Source: an uncultured Pseudomonadota bacterium (GTDB lineage: Bacteria > Pseudomonadota > Alphaproteobacteria > CACZRW01). From it: a stretch of DNA of 15,989 nucleotides. The notes beneath the pieces are model-generated. The model was not told where the DNA came from. It worked only from the letters and a program-made list of their open reading frames with translations, and ran no database searches. A program made the translations under genes and the position numbers. The stretch covers positions 1-15,989 of the forward strand of contig CACZRW010000005.1 of the NCBI GenBank assembly GCA_902783675.1, in the 5' to 3' direction. Positions 1 to 7,353 of the stretch are shown here, in pieces (the first letter of the stretch is position 1; each line of letters opens with the position of its first letter).

Positions 1-1
1 C

Positions 2-1063
2 ACAAGCGTTGCCCAGCTTTTCATCAGCGTGGGCATGGCCTTTTTCACCATAGGCACGGCGGTTTACGGCTTTATATCCGACCGCTATGGACGCAAACCG
101 ACTATGCTCATAGGGCTTTTGCTATACACTTCGGGCAACTTAATATGCGCATTTTCGCCGAGCGTGGCGCTTTTTCTTATAGGAAGGTCCATAACCACCT
201 TTGGCGGAGCTGGCATTGCAACATCTATAAGAGCCGCAATAAGTGATGTTTACGGCATAAAGAAATCAACCGGCGTTTACTCTTGGATGGCGGTTGCCAT
301 GGTTCTTGTGCCGCTGGTAGCTCCGACGCTGGGCGGATACATTACTCAAATATCATCTTGGCACTGGGTATTTATAGTCATGTCCACCATGGGTCTGTTA
401 GCCCTTATCTCCACTTTTATGCTGATAAAAGAAACCCTTTCCAAAAAGGAAGAATTAAAGGAAAGAAAAGTTGAATTATCCAAAGACATAAAAATGGTAA
501 TCCGCAGCAAACAATGGTGGATATACGCCCTTTTATGCGGCATCATCACATCAATTTCCTTTGCCTTTACCTCGGGCATGCCATACATAGGAAAAGACCT
601 TTTCAAACTGTCTCCGGCAGAATATGGCACTTGGCTTATTTTGGGAGCAACAGGATACTTTATAGGCAGCATGGTAAGTGCAAAAATTGCAGAACATAAA
701 ACCGTCGCCTTTATGACCACGGTAGGCACAAGCATATCCTTGGCTTTTTCGCTTTTACTGGTCGCGTCATATTACTTTAACTTTATGTCGCTTTTAAGCA
801 TATTTGCCACTATGAGCTTTATGAACTTCGGCGCAGGGCTGGTCGTCCCCTCGGCAATGTCTGCCGCCATAAACATTAAAGGCGCACCGAAAGGCGCCGC
901 GACATCCATGCAAGGACTAATCCACACGGCCATTCCGATATTCGGCGTCCAGTTTGTAGGCTACGCCTACGACAAGACCGTAGTGCCGCTTTTCATGATA
1001 ATATTGCTTTTTGCCTTTTTAAGCTTTGTCATCGCCTTAATAGGCAGGCGTCTTAATCTTTGA
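2..1063 (+). CDS. MFS drug-resistance transporter, Bcr/CflA-like (5' truncated by window edge)
   Basis: This is probably an inner-membrane proton-coupled exporter of the DHA1 (Bcr/CflA) branch of the major facilitator superfamily. The reading frame is open from base 2, and the residues before the first in-frame GTG (base 29, followed by ATG at base 35) already read as transmembrane helix 2 (TSVAQLFISVG), so the true start lies left of the window. The visible part has about 353 residues against roughly 400 for the family, so about one helix is missing. MFS motif A (GFISDRYGRKP) sits in the loop after the second helix. It is followed by GLLLYTSGNLICAF and by RAAISDVYG, which matches the RAxxRDxY stretch of Bcr/CflA proteins. 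Many hydrophobic segments continue to the C-terminus, with a basic cytoplasmic loop around visible residues 145-170. Substrate cannot be read from the sequence. Its last 27 bases overlap the 3' end of the convergent lipoprotein gene. Confidence 0.85.
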   Translation, partial: TSVAQLFISVGMAFFTIGTAVYGFISDRYGRKPTMLIGLLLYTSGNLICAFSPSVALFLIGRSITTFGGAGIATSIRAAISDVYGIKKSTGVYSWMAVAMVLVPLVAPTLGGYITQISSWHWVFIVMSTMGLLALISTFMLIKETLSKKEELKERKVELSKDIKMVIRSKQWWIYALLCGIITSISFAFTSGMPYIGKDLFKLSPAEYGTWLILGATGYFIGSMVSAKIAEHKTVAFMTTVGTSISLAFSLLLVASYYFNFMSLLSIFATMSFMNFGAGLVVPSAMSAAINIKGAPKGAATSMQGLIHTAIPIFGVQFVGYAYDKTVVPLFMIILLFAFLSFVIALIGRRLNL

Positions 1064-1531
1064 CCTGCTACCGCCGGCAACCGCGGGCGACACGGTAAAG
1101 TATACTTGCGTGCTTGATGCATCACCTTCAAGCTGAATCGTCGCCACTCTCTCCCCGTGCGAGAAAGTCAAAACGCTGGATTTAGAGCGCACCACGGTAA
1201 CCTCTGTCCACCCGAACTTTGGCATTTCTGACAAATAAAAATCAAAAAGCGAGCCTTGCGAATACGGCGCCGATATTACCAGCCGCCCCATCCACTGATT
1301 CTGCCCGCCAAAGACCAAAGTCTTTGTCAAATCCATTTGCGCGTTCTCCGGAACGGGAATATCCGCGAATTGAGCAAAGTTAGGAGGAATTGGCTTTTCC
1401 TGCCCCGTAGCCTTATCAACATTTTTTGAAGATGACATCAATGGTTCATTACTGGCAAAGGGATTATTCCCGGTACATGCCGAAGTCATGGCGAAAGCAC
1501 CTGCGAGCAACAATAAAACTGACTTTTTCAT
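1037..1531 (-). CDS. Small lipoprotein of unknown function
   Basis: The product is a 164-residue predicted lipoprotein. I placed the start at the ATG at 1531, because it gives a normal signal peptide (MKK, a hydrophobic run, then TSAC with Cys19 as the lipidation site) and has an AAGGAT ribosome binding site (1538-1543 on the complement) six bases upstream. A longer frame reaching 1591 would put a polar stretch ahead of the signal peptide and overlap mipZ. After a Ser/Asn/Pro-rich linker (about residues 20-55), one folded domain covers about 57-150. It has the segments FADIPVPENAQMDL, VFGGQNQWMGRLV, FYLSEMPKFGWTEV and SVLTFSHGERVATIQL. That order (WMGRLV, then FYxxEMPKFGW, then a strand ending in RVATIQL) looks like a recurring alphaproteobacterial lipoprotein domain, but I cannot attach a function. 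The gene is divergent from mipZ (45-base gap) and convergent with the MFS gene. Confidence 0.75.
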   Translation of the reverse strand: MKKSVLLLLAGAFAMTSACTGNNPFASNEPLMSSSKNVDKATGQEKPIPPNFAQFADIPVPENAQMDLTKTLVFGGQNQWMGRLVISAPYSQGSLFDFYLSEMPKFGWTEVTVVRSKSSVLTFSHGERVATIQLEGDASSTQVYFTVSPAVAGGSRSKIKTPAY

Positions 1532-1541
1532 ATTTCCATCC

Positions 1542-1570
1542 TTGCAAAAAATAAAAGTTACGTCTAACCT
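1542..1570 (+). promoter_or_regulatory. Possible mipZ promoter
   Basis: The 45-base gap between the lipoprotein gene and mipZ holds TTGCAA (1542-1547) and TAACCT (1565-1570) separated by 17 bases. These match the sigma-70 consensus at 4/6 and 3/6 positions. Transcription would start about at the mipZ ATG (1577), giving a leaderless or nearly leaderless message, which fits the lack of a ribosome binding site there. The match is weak and may be chance. Confidence 0.22.
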
Positions 1571-1576
1571 ACCTTT

Positions 1577-2371
1577 ATGACGAAACCACATATTATTGTT
1601 CTTGGCAACGAAAAAGGTGGCACCGGCAAATCAACGCTGGCTATGCACATTATCACTTATTTATTAAAAGAAGGTAAAAAAGTCGCAAGCCTGGATTTAG
1701 ACGGCCGTCAAGGCACCCTTACCAACTACATCAAAAACCGCAAGGAATACGCCAAGTTGCACCACATTAACCTTTCCCAGCCCGAGCACATTTCGGTCTA
1801 CGCAAACCCTTCTGCCGTCCCCGCAATTATAAAACAAGAGCTTGACTCACTTGATAATCTTATAAACGAGCTTAAAGAACAAAGCGATTACATCATTATT
1901 GATACGGCAGGCTCGGACAACTACCTTATGCGCGCGGGGCATTCTTATGCGGACACTCTTATCACTCCCATAAATGAGAGCCTGATTGATTTAGATGTTA
2001 TCGGTAAGGTCAATCCCAAAACCATAAAGATTGAAAGCCTTAGCCCGTATGCCGAGACGGTTTGGACGGCCAGACAAAAGCGCGCTCTGAACCGCCAGCC
2101 TCCTCTAAACTGGTTTGTCTTGCGCAACCGCCTTATGTATATACCCAACAACAATCGCAAATTACTCGATAAGCTCATAGGCGAACTGGCAAAAAGGGTC
2201 AGCTTCACCCCTCTTGCCGGACTTGGCGAACGCGTCATTTATAAGGAGCTGTTTTTAAAAGGCCTGACAATCTTGGACTTACGGGAAAGCGGCATTGATG
2301 TCAGACTTGGCGTCTCTCACATTGCCGCCAAGCGCGAGATTGAAAACCTTATGGAGGCCGTAACAAGATGA
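1577..2371 (+). CDS. mipZ: MipZ, division-plane positioning ATPase (ParA/MinD superfamily)
   Basis: MipZ forms gradients from the ParB-bound chromosome origins in alphaproteobacteria and blocks FtsZ polymerisation away from midcell. The 264-residue protein begins with the family's typical start (MTKPHIIVLGNEKGGTGKST). It has the deviant Walker A motif KGGTGKST, with signature Lys13 and Lys18. The SLDLDGRQGTLTNYIKNR segment follows (Asp40 and Asp42), matching the DLDLRQ.T..F.ENR signature that separates MipZ from ParA and MinD. Walker B is YIIIDTAG (105-112). The C-terminal half (WFVLRNRL, GLGERVIYKELFLKGLTILDL) is also MipZ-like. The start is fixed by homology, yet no purine-rich ribosome binding site precedes it; the upstream bases are pyrimidine-rich. 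The stop overlaps the next start as ATGA, so the J-domain gene is probably translationally coupled. parA and parB are not in the window. Confidence 0.93.
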   Translation: MTKPHIIVLGNEKGGTGKSTLAMHIITYLLKEGKKVASLDLDGRQGTLTNYIKNRKEYAKLHHINLSQPEHISVYANPSAVPAIIKQELDSLDNLINELKEQSDYIIIDTAGSDNYLMRAGHSYADTLITPINESLIDLDVIGKVNPKTIKIESLSPYAETVWTARQKRALNRQPPLNWFVLRNRLMYIPNNNRKLLDKLIGELAKRVSFTPLAGLGERVIYKELFLKGLTILDLRESGIDVRLGVSHIAAKREIENLMEAVTR

Positions 2372-2862
2372 TATATTCCCTGCTGTGCGGACTACTTCTG
2401 CTTATCATATTCCTTTTGTTTAAAGGCACGGACTTTCAAGCAAAATCCGCCTTAAAGCCCAAAGCTAATCTTAAAACAAAAAGTAAAAAGGACAGGAAAA
2501 ACCGCATTAAAACCGCCCTTGTAGTCCTTGCCATAGGCATTCTTGTCGCCCTTATGGCCACCGGTAAAATATCAGCGGTAGCGGCGGCTCTTGGAACACT
2601 TTTAATCCTTGCCGCGCGCCTTTTACAGGTGTGGATTTTATACCTTAATGTAAAAGGTAAAAAAGGCGCGTCCTCACCTTTCCGCAAAACTAAAATGACC
2701 AAAGAGGAAGCCTATCGGGTTCTGGGCTTAAAACCGAACGCATCTCAAGAAGAAATCCGCAAGGCTTACAAGGACTTAATGACCAAACTCCACCCCGACC
2801 ACGGAGGCAATGATTATTTGGCCGCGCGCCTTAACGAGGCAAAAGACATCTTGCTTAAATAG
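2368..2862 (+). CDS. Membrane-anchored J-domain protein (Tim14/Pam18-like)
   Basis: This is a 164-residue DnaJ-domain co-chaperone that would recruit and stimulate an Hsp70 (DnaK) at the inner membrane. Residues 2-18 form a hydrophobic helix. A strongly basic stretch (about 30-48) follows, then one or two further hydrophobic segments (about 49-65 and 68-95), and a C-terminal J domain from about 110 to the end. The invariant HPD tripeptide is at 142-144. The final stretch, HPDHGGNDYLAARLNEAKDIL, closely resembles the C-terminal end of mitochondrial Tim14/Pam18 (HPD+GGSPY.AAKINEAKD). By the positive-inside rule both the basic loop and the J domain face the cytoplasm. The G/F-rich and zinc-finger regions of DnaJ are absent, so this is a type III J protein. 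It overlaps mipZ by four bases (ATGA). The client is unknown. Confidence 0.85.
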   Translation: MIYSLLCGLLLLIIFLLFKGTDFQAKSALKPKANLKTKSKKDRKNRIKTALVVLAIGILVALMATGKISAVAAALGTLLILAARLLQVWILYLNVKGKKGASSPFRKTKMTKEEAYRVLGLKPNASQEEIRKAYKDLMTKLHPDHGGNDYLAARLNEAKDILLK

Positions 2863-2903
2863 CCCCGTTGTATTAAGAGTTATTCCCAAAGAAGGAGAGT
2901 ATT

Positions 2904-4208
2904 ATGAATATAGTTGTCATCGGCACCGGTTATGTAGGTCTGGTAAGCGGCACCTGCTTTGCAGAGTTTGGCTTTAATGTCACTTGCGTTGATAAAATTG
3001 CGGAGAAAATTACAAAGTTACAACAAGGAATTGTCCCTATATACGAGCCCGCACTTGATGATATGGTAAAAAGGAATATCGCCGACGGCAGGCTTTCTTT
3101 TTCTTGCGATTTAAAAGACGCTTTGAAGAACTCCGATGTAGTATTCATCGCCGTCGGCACTCCCACGAAAAAGGATGACGGTTGCGCCGACTTGCAATAT
3201 GTTTACGCCTCGGCCAAAGAAATCGCTTTAAGCCTTGACGACAGATACCGCCTTATAGTCGTAAAATCCACCGTCCCCGTCGGCACGGGTCGCAAAGTCG
3301 CCCAAATCATCAAAGTCAATAATGAAAAGGCAAACTTTGACATGGCATCAAATCCCGAGTTTTTAAGGGAAGGCTCGGCAATAGAAGACTTTATGTACCC
3401 CGACCGCGTAGTCATCGGCACCGACACCGAAAAGGCGCAAAAGATAATGGCAAAGCTGTATGAACCGCTATCCAAAGACAATGTGCCTTTACTGTTCACC
3501 GAAATAGAAACATCGGAGCTTATCAAATACACCGCGAACGCTTTTCTGGCGATGAAGATTACCTTTATCAACGAAATATCCGACCTTTGCGAAAAGTGCG
3601 GCGCAAATATCCGTGATGTAGCCAAAGGCATAGGGCTCGACTCACGCATAGGCTCAAAGTTCCTGCAAGCCGGCCCCGGATACGGTGGCTCTTGCTTCCC
3701 AAAGGACACTTTAGCGCTTATCCAAATCGGCAAGGAATACTCCTCGCCCATACGCTCGATTGAAACGGTTGTCTCCATAAACGAAAAGCGCAAAAAGGAC
3801 ATGGCATACCGCATTATTGATGCTCTTGGAGGCAGCGTGGAAGGTAAAGACATAGCCGTCCTCGGCGTTACCTTTAAGCCCAACACCGATGACATGCGCG
3901 AGGCCCCTGCTCTGGACATTCTGCCCATATTAACCAAGGCCGGCGCCAAATTAAAAGCTTACGACCCCAAAGGCATGGACGAAGCCGCCAAACTTTTAAA
4001 GGATATTGAATGGACGGCTTCCTCAAGCGAAGCTCTTAAAGATGCTGACGCTTTGGTTATATTAACCGAGTGGGAAGAGTTCTATAAAATCACTCCGACA
4101 GATCTAAAAAAGCTCATGAAGGGTAAGACTATCATAGACCTGCGCAATGTTATGGACTTAAAAGCAATGAAGGACGAAGGCTTTACATACTCTTGCATAG
4201 GTTGCTGA
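2904..4208 (+). CDS. ugd: UDP-glucose 6-dehydrogenase
   Basis: The cytoplasmic enzyme oxidises UDP-glucose to UDP-glucuronate with two NAD+, supplying precursors for capsule, exopolysaccharide or lipopolysaccharide. The 434-residue length is typical of the bacterial family. The N-terminal Rossmann fold starts with GTGYVGL (7-13). The central linker has SNPEFLREGSAIEDF and the active-site segment ELIKYTANAFLA (Lys208, Asn212). The catalytic nucleophile is Cys264 in GPGYGGSCFPKD. The UDP-binding C-terminal domain has VTFKPNTDDMREAPALDI (from 322) and ends with a conserved ILTEWEEF and IDLRN. A strong AAGGAG ribosome binding site (2892-2897) lies six bases before the ATG. It is 41 bases after the J-domain gene and 25 bases before phosphoglucomutase, so the two sugar genes very likely share a transcript. 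A long antisense frame across it is a codon-usage shadow. Confidence 0.96.
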   Translation: MNIVVIGTGYVGLVSGTCFAEFGFNVTCVDKIAEKITKLQQGIVPIYEPALDDMVKRNIADGRLSFSCDLKDALKNSDVVFIAVGTPTKKDDGCADLQYVYASAKEIALSLDDRYRLIVVKSTVPVGTGRKVAQIIKVNNEKANFDMASNPEFLREGSAIEDFMYPDRVVIGTDTEKAQKIMAKLYEPLSKDNVPLLFTEIETSELIKYTANAFLAMKITFINEISDLCEKCGANIRDVAKGIGLDSRIGSKFLQAGPGYGGSCFPKDTLALIQIGKEYSSPIRSIETVVSINEKRKKDMAYRIIDALGGSVEGKDIAVLGVTFKPNTDDMREAPALDILPILTKAGAKLKAYDPKGMDEAAKLLKDIEWTASSSEALKDADALVILTEWEEFYKITPTDLKKLMKGKTIIDLRNVMDLKAMKDEGFTYSCIGC

Positions 4209-4233
4209 CAACTTCAAAAAGGACGAGGGAAAA

Positions 4234-5874
4234 ATGCTTATAGACACCGTTAAAACCACTCCTTTCACGGATCAACGCCCCGGCACATCGGGACTTCGCA
4301 AAAAAGTAAAAGTTTTTCAAGAACCTCATTACCTTGAAAACTATATTGCCGGCATTTTCCTGACTTTGGGAGAAAAGGCCGTAAAAGGCGAAACTCTGGT
4401 CCTTGGCGGCGACGGCAGATACTTTAACCGTGAAGCAATCCAAATCATCATCAAAATGGCTTTAGCTTACGGCTTCGGCAGGATTATGGTGGCAAAGGAC
4501 GGCATTTTATCCACTCCCGCCACATCTTGCGTCATCAGAAAACATAAAGCGTTAGGAGGTATAATCCTGTCCGCAAGCCATAATCCCGGGGGTAAAGACG
4601 GCGATTTCGGCATAAAGTATAATATCTCTAACGGCGGGCCTGCTCCCGAAAAAATCACGGAAAGCATATTCGCCGCCAGCAAAACCATTACCGAGTATAA
4701 AATAGCTCATCTTCCCGACTTTCCCCTTGACGAGATAGAAACATTCGTTCTTGAAAGCGGACAAGAAGTCGCAGTATTTGACGGCATATCCGATTATGTC
4801 GAACTTATGGAAGATTTGTTTGATTTCAATTTGTTAAAGCAAGCAATTAAAGCAGGACTTAAACTTAAATATGATGCTTTACACGCTGTCACGAGCCCCT
4901 ATGCCAAGCGTATTTTTGAGATCGAGCTTGGGGCTCCCGAAGGCTCGGTGATAAACGCCGACCCCCTGCCCGATTTTGGCGGCGGTCACCCCGATCCTAA
5001 CCTCACATACGCGAAGGAACTTGTCGGAATTATGAACGGCAAAGATGCCCCCGACCTTGGTGCGGCTTCGGACGGCGACGGCGATCGCAACATGATACTG
5101 GGCAAAAACTTCTTTGTCAGCCCCAGTGACAGTTTAGCGGTTATAACGGCAAACTACGGTGTTGCAAAGGCTTATAAAGACGGTCTGTTTGGCATTGCCC
5201 GCTCTATGCCCACCAGCCTCGCCGTTGATAAAGTCGCCGAGAAGTTGGGTTTAAATGTTTACGAAACGCCCACCGGCTGGAAGTTCTTTGGCAATCTTAT
5301 GGACGCGGACAAAGTAACCATTTGCGGCGAAGAAAGTTTCGGCACCGGCTCTAATCATGTCCGCGAAAAGGACGGCATTTGGGCAATTCTATTCTGGCTT
5401 AACATCTTGGCAAGCACTAAAAAGTCCGTCGCGGAAATAGTAAAGGATCATTGGGCAAAGTTCGGTCGCAATTACTATTCAAGGCACGACTACGAAGCCG
5501 TAGATACCTCTGTCGCCAACACCATGATGGAGAATCTTCGCAAGCAACTTGCTGACTTAAAAGGACAAATCTTTGGCGATTATCAAGTAGCTTTTGCGGA
5601 CGACTTCTCTTATACCGACCCCATAGACGGCTCTGTATCCGAGCACCAGGGCATTCGCGTAATCTTTACCGATGGCTCGCGCATAGTTTACCGCATATCG
5701 GGCACGGGCACGGTCGGTGCCACCATAAGGATTTATCTTGAAAAGTATGAACCAGACATAAACAAACAAGACCTTGAAGTGCAATCCGCCCTTCAAAGTC
5801 TTGCCCAAATAGCCTTAGAACTGTCGCAAATATCGAAGCTTTCCGGCAAAGAAAAGCCCGACATCATCGTTTAA
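4234..5874 (+). CDS. pgm: Alpha-D-glucose phosphoglucomutase
   Basis: The enzyme interconverts glucose 6-phosphate and glucose 1-phosphate, the entry point to UDP-glucose, through a phosphoserine intermediate. The 546-residue length and the opening TPFTDQRPGTSGLRKKV match the PGM1-like glucose-specific branch of the phosphohexomutase superfamily rather than ManB/AlgC. Catalytic Ser115 lies in LSASHNPGG. The Mg2+ loop is DGDGDRN (280-286, with Asp280, 282 and 284). The sugar-binding loop is GEESFG (365-370), and the C-terminal phosphate-binding loop is RISGTGTVGATIR (from 488). All four active-site loops look intact. A purine-rich AAAAAGGACGAGGG precedes the ATG. It follows ugd by 25 bases; together they flank the missing galU step on the way to UDP-glucuronate. 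Only 5 bases separate its stop from the stop of the convergent AsmA-like gene. Confidence 0.95.
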   Translation: MLIDTVKTTPFTDQRPGTSGLRKKVKVFQEPHYLENYIAGIFLTLGEKAVKGETLVLGGDGRYFNREAIQIIIKMALAYGFGRIMVAKDGILSTPATSCVIRKHKALGGIILSASHNPGGKDGDFGIKYNISNGGPAPEKITESIFAASKTITEYKIAHLPDFPLDEIETFVLESGQEVAVFDGISDYVELMEDLFDFNLLKQAIKAGLKLKYDALHAVTSPYAKRIFEIELGAPEGSVINADPLPDFGGGHPDPNLTYAKELVGIMNGKDAPDLGAASDGDGDRNMILGKNFFVSPSDSLAVITANYGVAKAYKDGLFGIARSMPTSLAVDKVAEKLGLNVYETPTGWKFFGNLMDADKVTICGEESFGTGSNHVREKDGIWAILFWLNILASTKKSVAEIVKDHWAKFGRNYYSRHDYEAVDTSVANTMMENLRKQLADLKGQIFGDYQVAFADDFSYTDPIDGSVSEHQGIRVIFTDGSRIVYRISGTGTVGATIRIYLEKYEPDINKQDLEVQSALQSLAQIALELSQISKLSGKEKPDIIV

Positions 5875-5879
5875 CGGAA

Positions 5880-6623
5880 TTAGTCAAACAAGCTTTTCAA
5901 AGTGTTAATAACCCCGCTGCCGTTTTTAAGCAGTGCCTTTGCTCCGTCGCTGGCAACAACGCTTAACGCGCTTGCCGAGAACGCCGACATACCTTGAGCA
6001 ATCACTTCGGCAATAGCGGCTCCCTTATCCTCTGAGCCGATATTTTTAAGCGTCAAAGCGGGAATATCCAAAGTAATGTCCGCACCTTGTTTGGTCAGCC
6101 CTGCCCCGACAGCAACCTTGCCGTTAGTAAAGGTAAACTCCTTTACAAAGACTTTCATTGATGCATCTTCATCATCGGCCTTAGCCTCGGCTTTAGCCGC
6201 CTTGCCGGACTTTTTCTTAGATTCACCTAAGAAGGAATTGATATTGTCCATCAAGACCGAAACATTAGATTTGCCGGACTTTAATTCATAAAAGAACTCT
6301 GCTCCGTCCACTTCAATCTTGTTAATCACAACTACATCTTTCATCAAAGTAGACATTTGCACATCGACAGCAACCTTACTCAAAACAAACACCGAGGCAT
6401 CGGAAAATCCTTTAGGATTAGCAACATCAACCCCGCTTATGGTAAAATCGCCGCTGAACAAGCCCAAGCTCACGGAATCAACCGACACTTGAGTTTTAGT
6501 AACCTTAGGGGCGACATTGTTAACGGCAGTTTTCACAATTTCATCTAAAAACAACACCGCACCGCCGACAGCCAAAATAACAACCGCCAACACCGCATAG
6601 ATTATTTTTCTTTTCTTTGTCAT
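5880..6623 (-). CDS. AsmA-like membrane-anchored periplasmic protein
   Basis: The 247-residue product has a basic N-terminus (MTKKRK), one hydrophobic helix (about 8-26) and then a periplasmic region, so it is probably anchored in the inner membrane. The segment from about 44 to 112 has the AsmA-family N-terminal pattern: SVDSVSLGLFSGDFTISGVDVANPKGF, then a strand series ending in VVVINKIEVDGAEFFYEL. Residues 136-153 are a low-complexity Lys/Ala/Asp/Glu linker. A second beta-rich segment follows (about 156-195, VKEFTFTNGKVAVGAGLTKQGADITL), and then an Ala/Ser-rich helical tail. AsmA-like proteins are linked to envelope lipid transport and outer-membrane homeostasis; whether that holds for this short form is inference. 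It is the last gene of the leftward block, 28 bases after radC, with an AAAGG ribosome binding site. Confidence 0.6.
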   Translation of the reverse strand: MTKKRKIIYAVLAVVILAVGGAVLFLDEIVKTAVNNVAPKVTKTQVSVDSVSLGLFSGDFTISGVDVANPKGFSDASVFVLSKVAVDVQMSTLMKDVVVINKIEVDGAEFFYELKSGKSNVSVLMDNINSFLGESKKKSGKAAKAEAKADDEDASMKVFVKEFTFTNGKVAVGAGLTKQGADITLDIPALTLKNIGSEDKGAAIAEVIAQGMSAFSASALSVVASDGAKALLKNGSGVINTLKSLFD

Positions 6624-6651
6624 TTTATCAAACCTTTCCTATACAAAGTTA

Positions 6652-7347
6652 TCACAACAACCCGTTTACTTTAAACGAAAAATATCCTCTGACCGATACT
6701 ATAATATGATCAATAAGCTTAATATCCATAAAAGACAACCCATCTTTTAGGGTTTTAGTCACCAGCTTGTCCTCTATGGAAGGCTTACAATCGCAAGAGG
6801 GATGATTGTGAGCTATCACCACTCCGGCCGCACCGATATACATAGCCTTTTTCACAACCTCTTGCGGATAAAAATTGACTTGAGAAAGCGCACCCTTGCT
6901 TTGTATTTCATCGGCAATAATGCAGTTTTTGGCATCAAGGTAAATAACTCTGACATTTTCCTCGGTATTATAAGCAAGCGACGCCCGACAATAATCAAGT
7001 AATTTATCCCAAGAACTTATAACAGACTTTTTTGCTAAATCCACTTTAAGCATTCTAACCGCGGTTATTCCCACAATTTTCACAACCGCTGCCGTAGTTT
7101 CCTTTACCCCCGGCACCTCCATTAAACTATCAACACTTGCATTAACCACGCCGGCTAAGGTTTTGTATTTATTGATTAAACTTTTCGCAATAGGCTTTAC
7201 ATCTTTTCTGGGAATAGCCACCATAAGAAGATATTCCAGCAGCTCATAGTCAAGCAGAGCGTCGGTATTTCCGCTTAATATTTTATCCCTCAGGCGCTCT
7301 CTATGCCCTTGTTTATCATTATCAGCGATAGAAACACTCTTACCCAT
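6652..7347 (-). CDS. radC: RadC family JAB/MPN-domain protein
   Basis: The 231-residue protein has the full RadC architecture. An N-terminal helix-hairpin-helix part (about 12-95, GHRERLRDKIL, LLDYELLEYLLMVAIPRKDVKPIAKSL, MEVPGVKETTAAVVK) is followed by the JAB/MPN metal domain (about 108-231). The JAMM ligands are present: Glu130, then His180, His182 and Asp193 in HNHPSCDCKPSIED. The usual family form is HNHPSGDPxPSxxD, so Gly and Pro are replaced by Cys185 and Cys187, and the usual YPREV reads YPQEV. Despite its name, the role of RadC in repair is doubtful; many copies sit in mobile or defence regions, but this one follows map by 6 bases, a pairing I recall from other alphaproteobacteria and consistent with a core gene. 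No clear ribosome binding site precedes the ATG, so coupling to map is likely. Confidence 0.92.
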   Translation of the reverse strand: MGKSVSIADNDKQGHRERLRDKILSGNTDALLDYELLEYLLMVAIPRKDVKPIAKSLINKYKTLAGVVNASVDSLMEVPGVKETTAAVVKIVGITAVRMLKVDLAKKSVISSWDKLLDYCRASLAYNTEENVRVIYLDAKNCIIADEIQSKGALSQVNFYPQEVVKKAMYIGAAGVVIAHNHPSCDCKPSIEDKLVTKTLKDGLSFMDIKLIDHIIVSVRGYFSFKVNGLL

Positions 7348-7353
7348 TTTTGC

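Noticed and set aside
1532..1591. Longer N-terminus for the lipoprotein, starting at 1591 and overlapping mipZ
   Set aside because: It would place a polar stretch ahead of a normal lipoprotein signal peptide, while the ATG at 1531 has its own AAGGAT site.
3203..3949. 248-residue open frame antisense to ugd
   Set aside because: It lies wholly within a clear UDP-glucose dehydrogenase gene, has no recognisable domain and no ribosome binding site, and is explained by the codon bias of the sense gene.
6652..7347. radC as a marker of a mobile island or defence region
   Set aside because: It sits 6 bases after map in a housekeeping-type operon, with no integrase, transposase, tRNA junction or restriction genes in the window.
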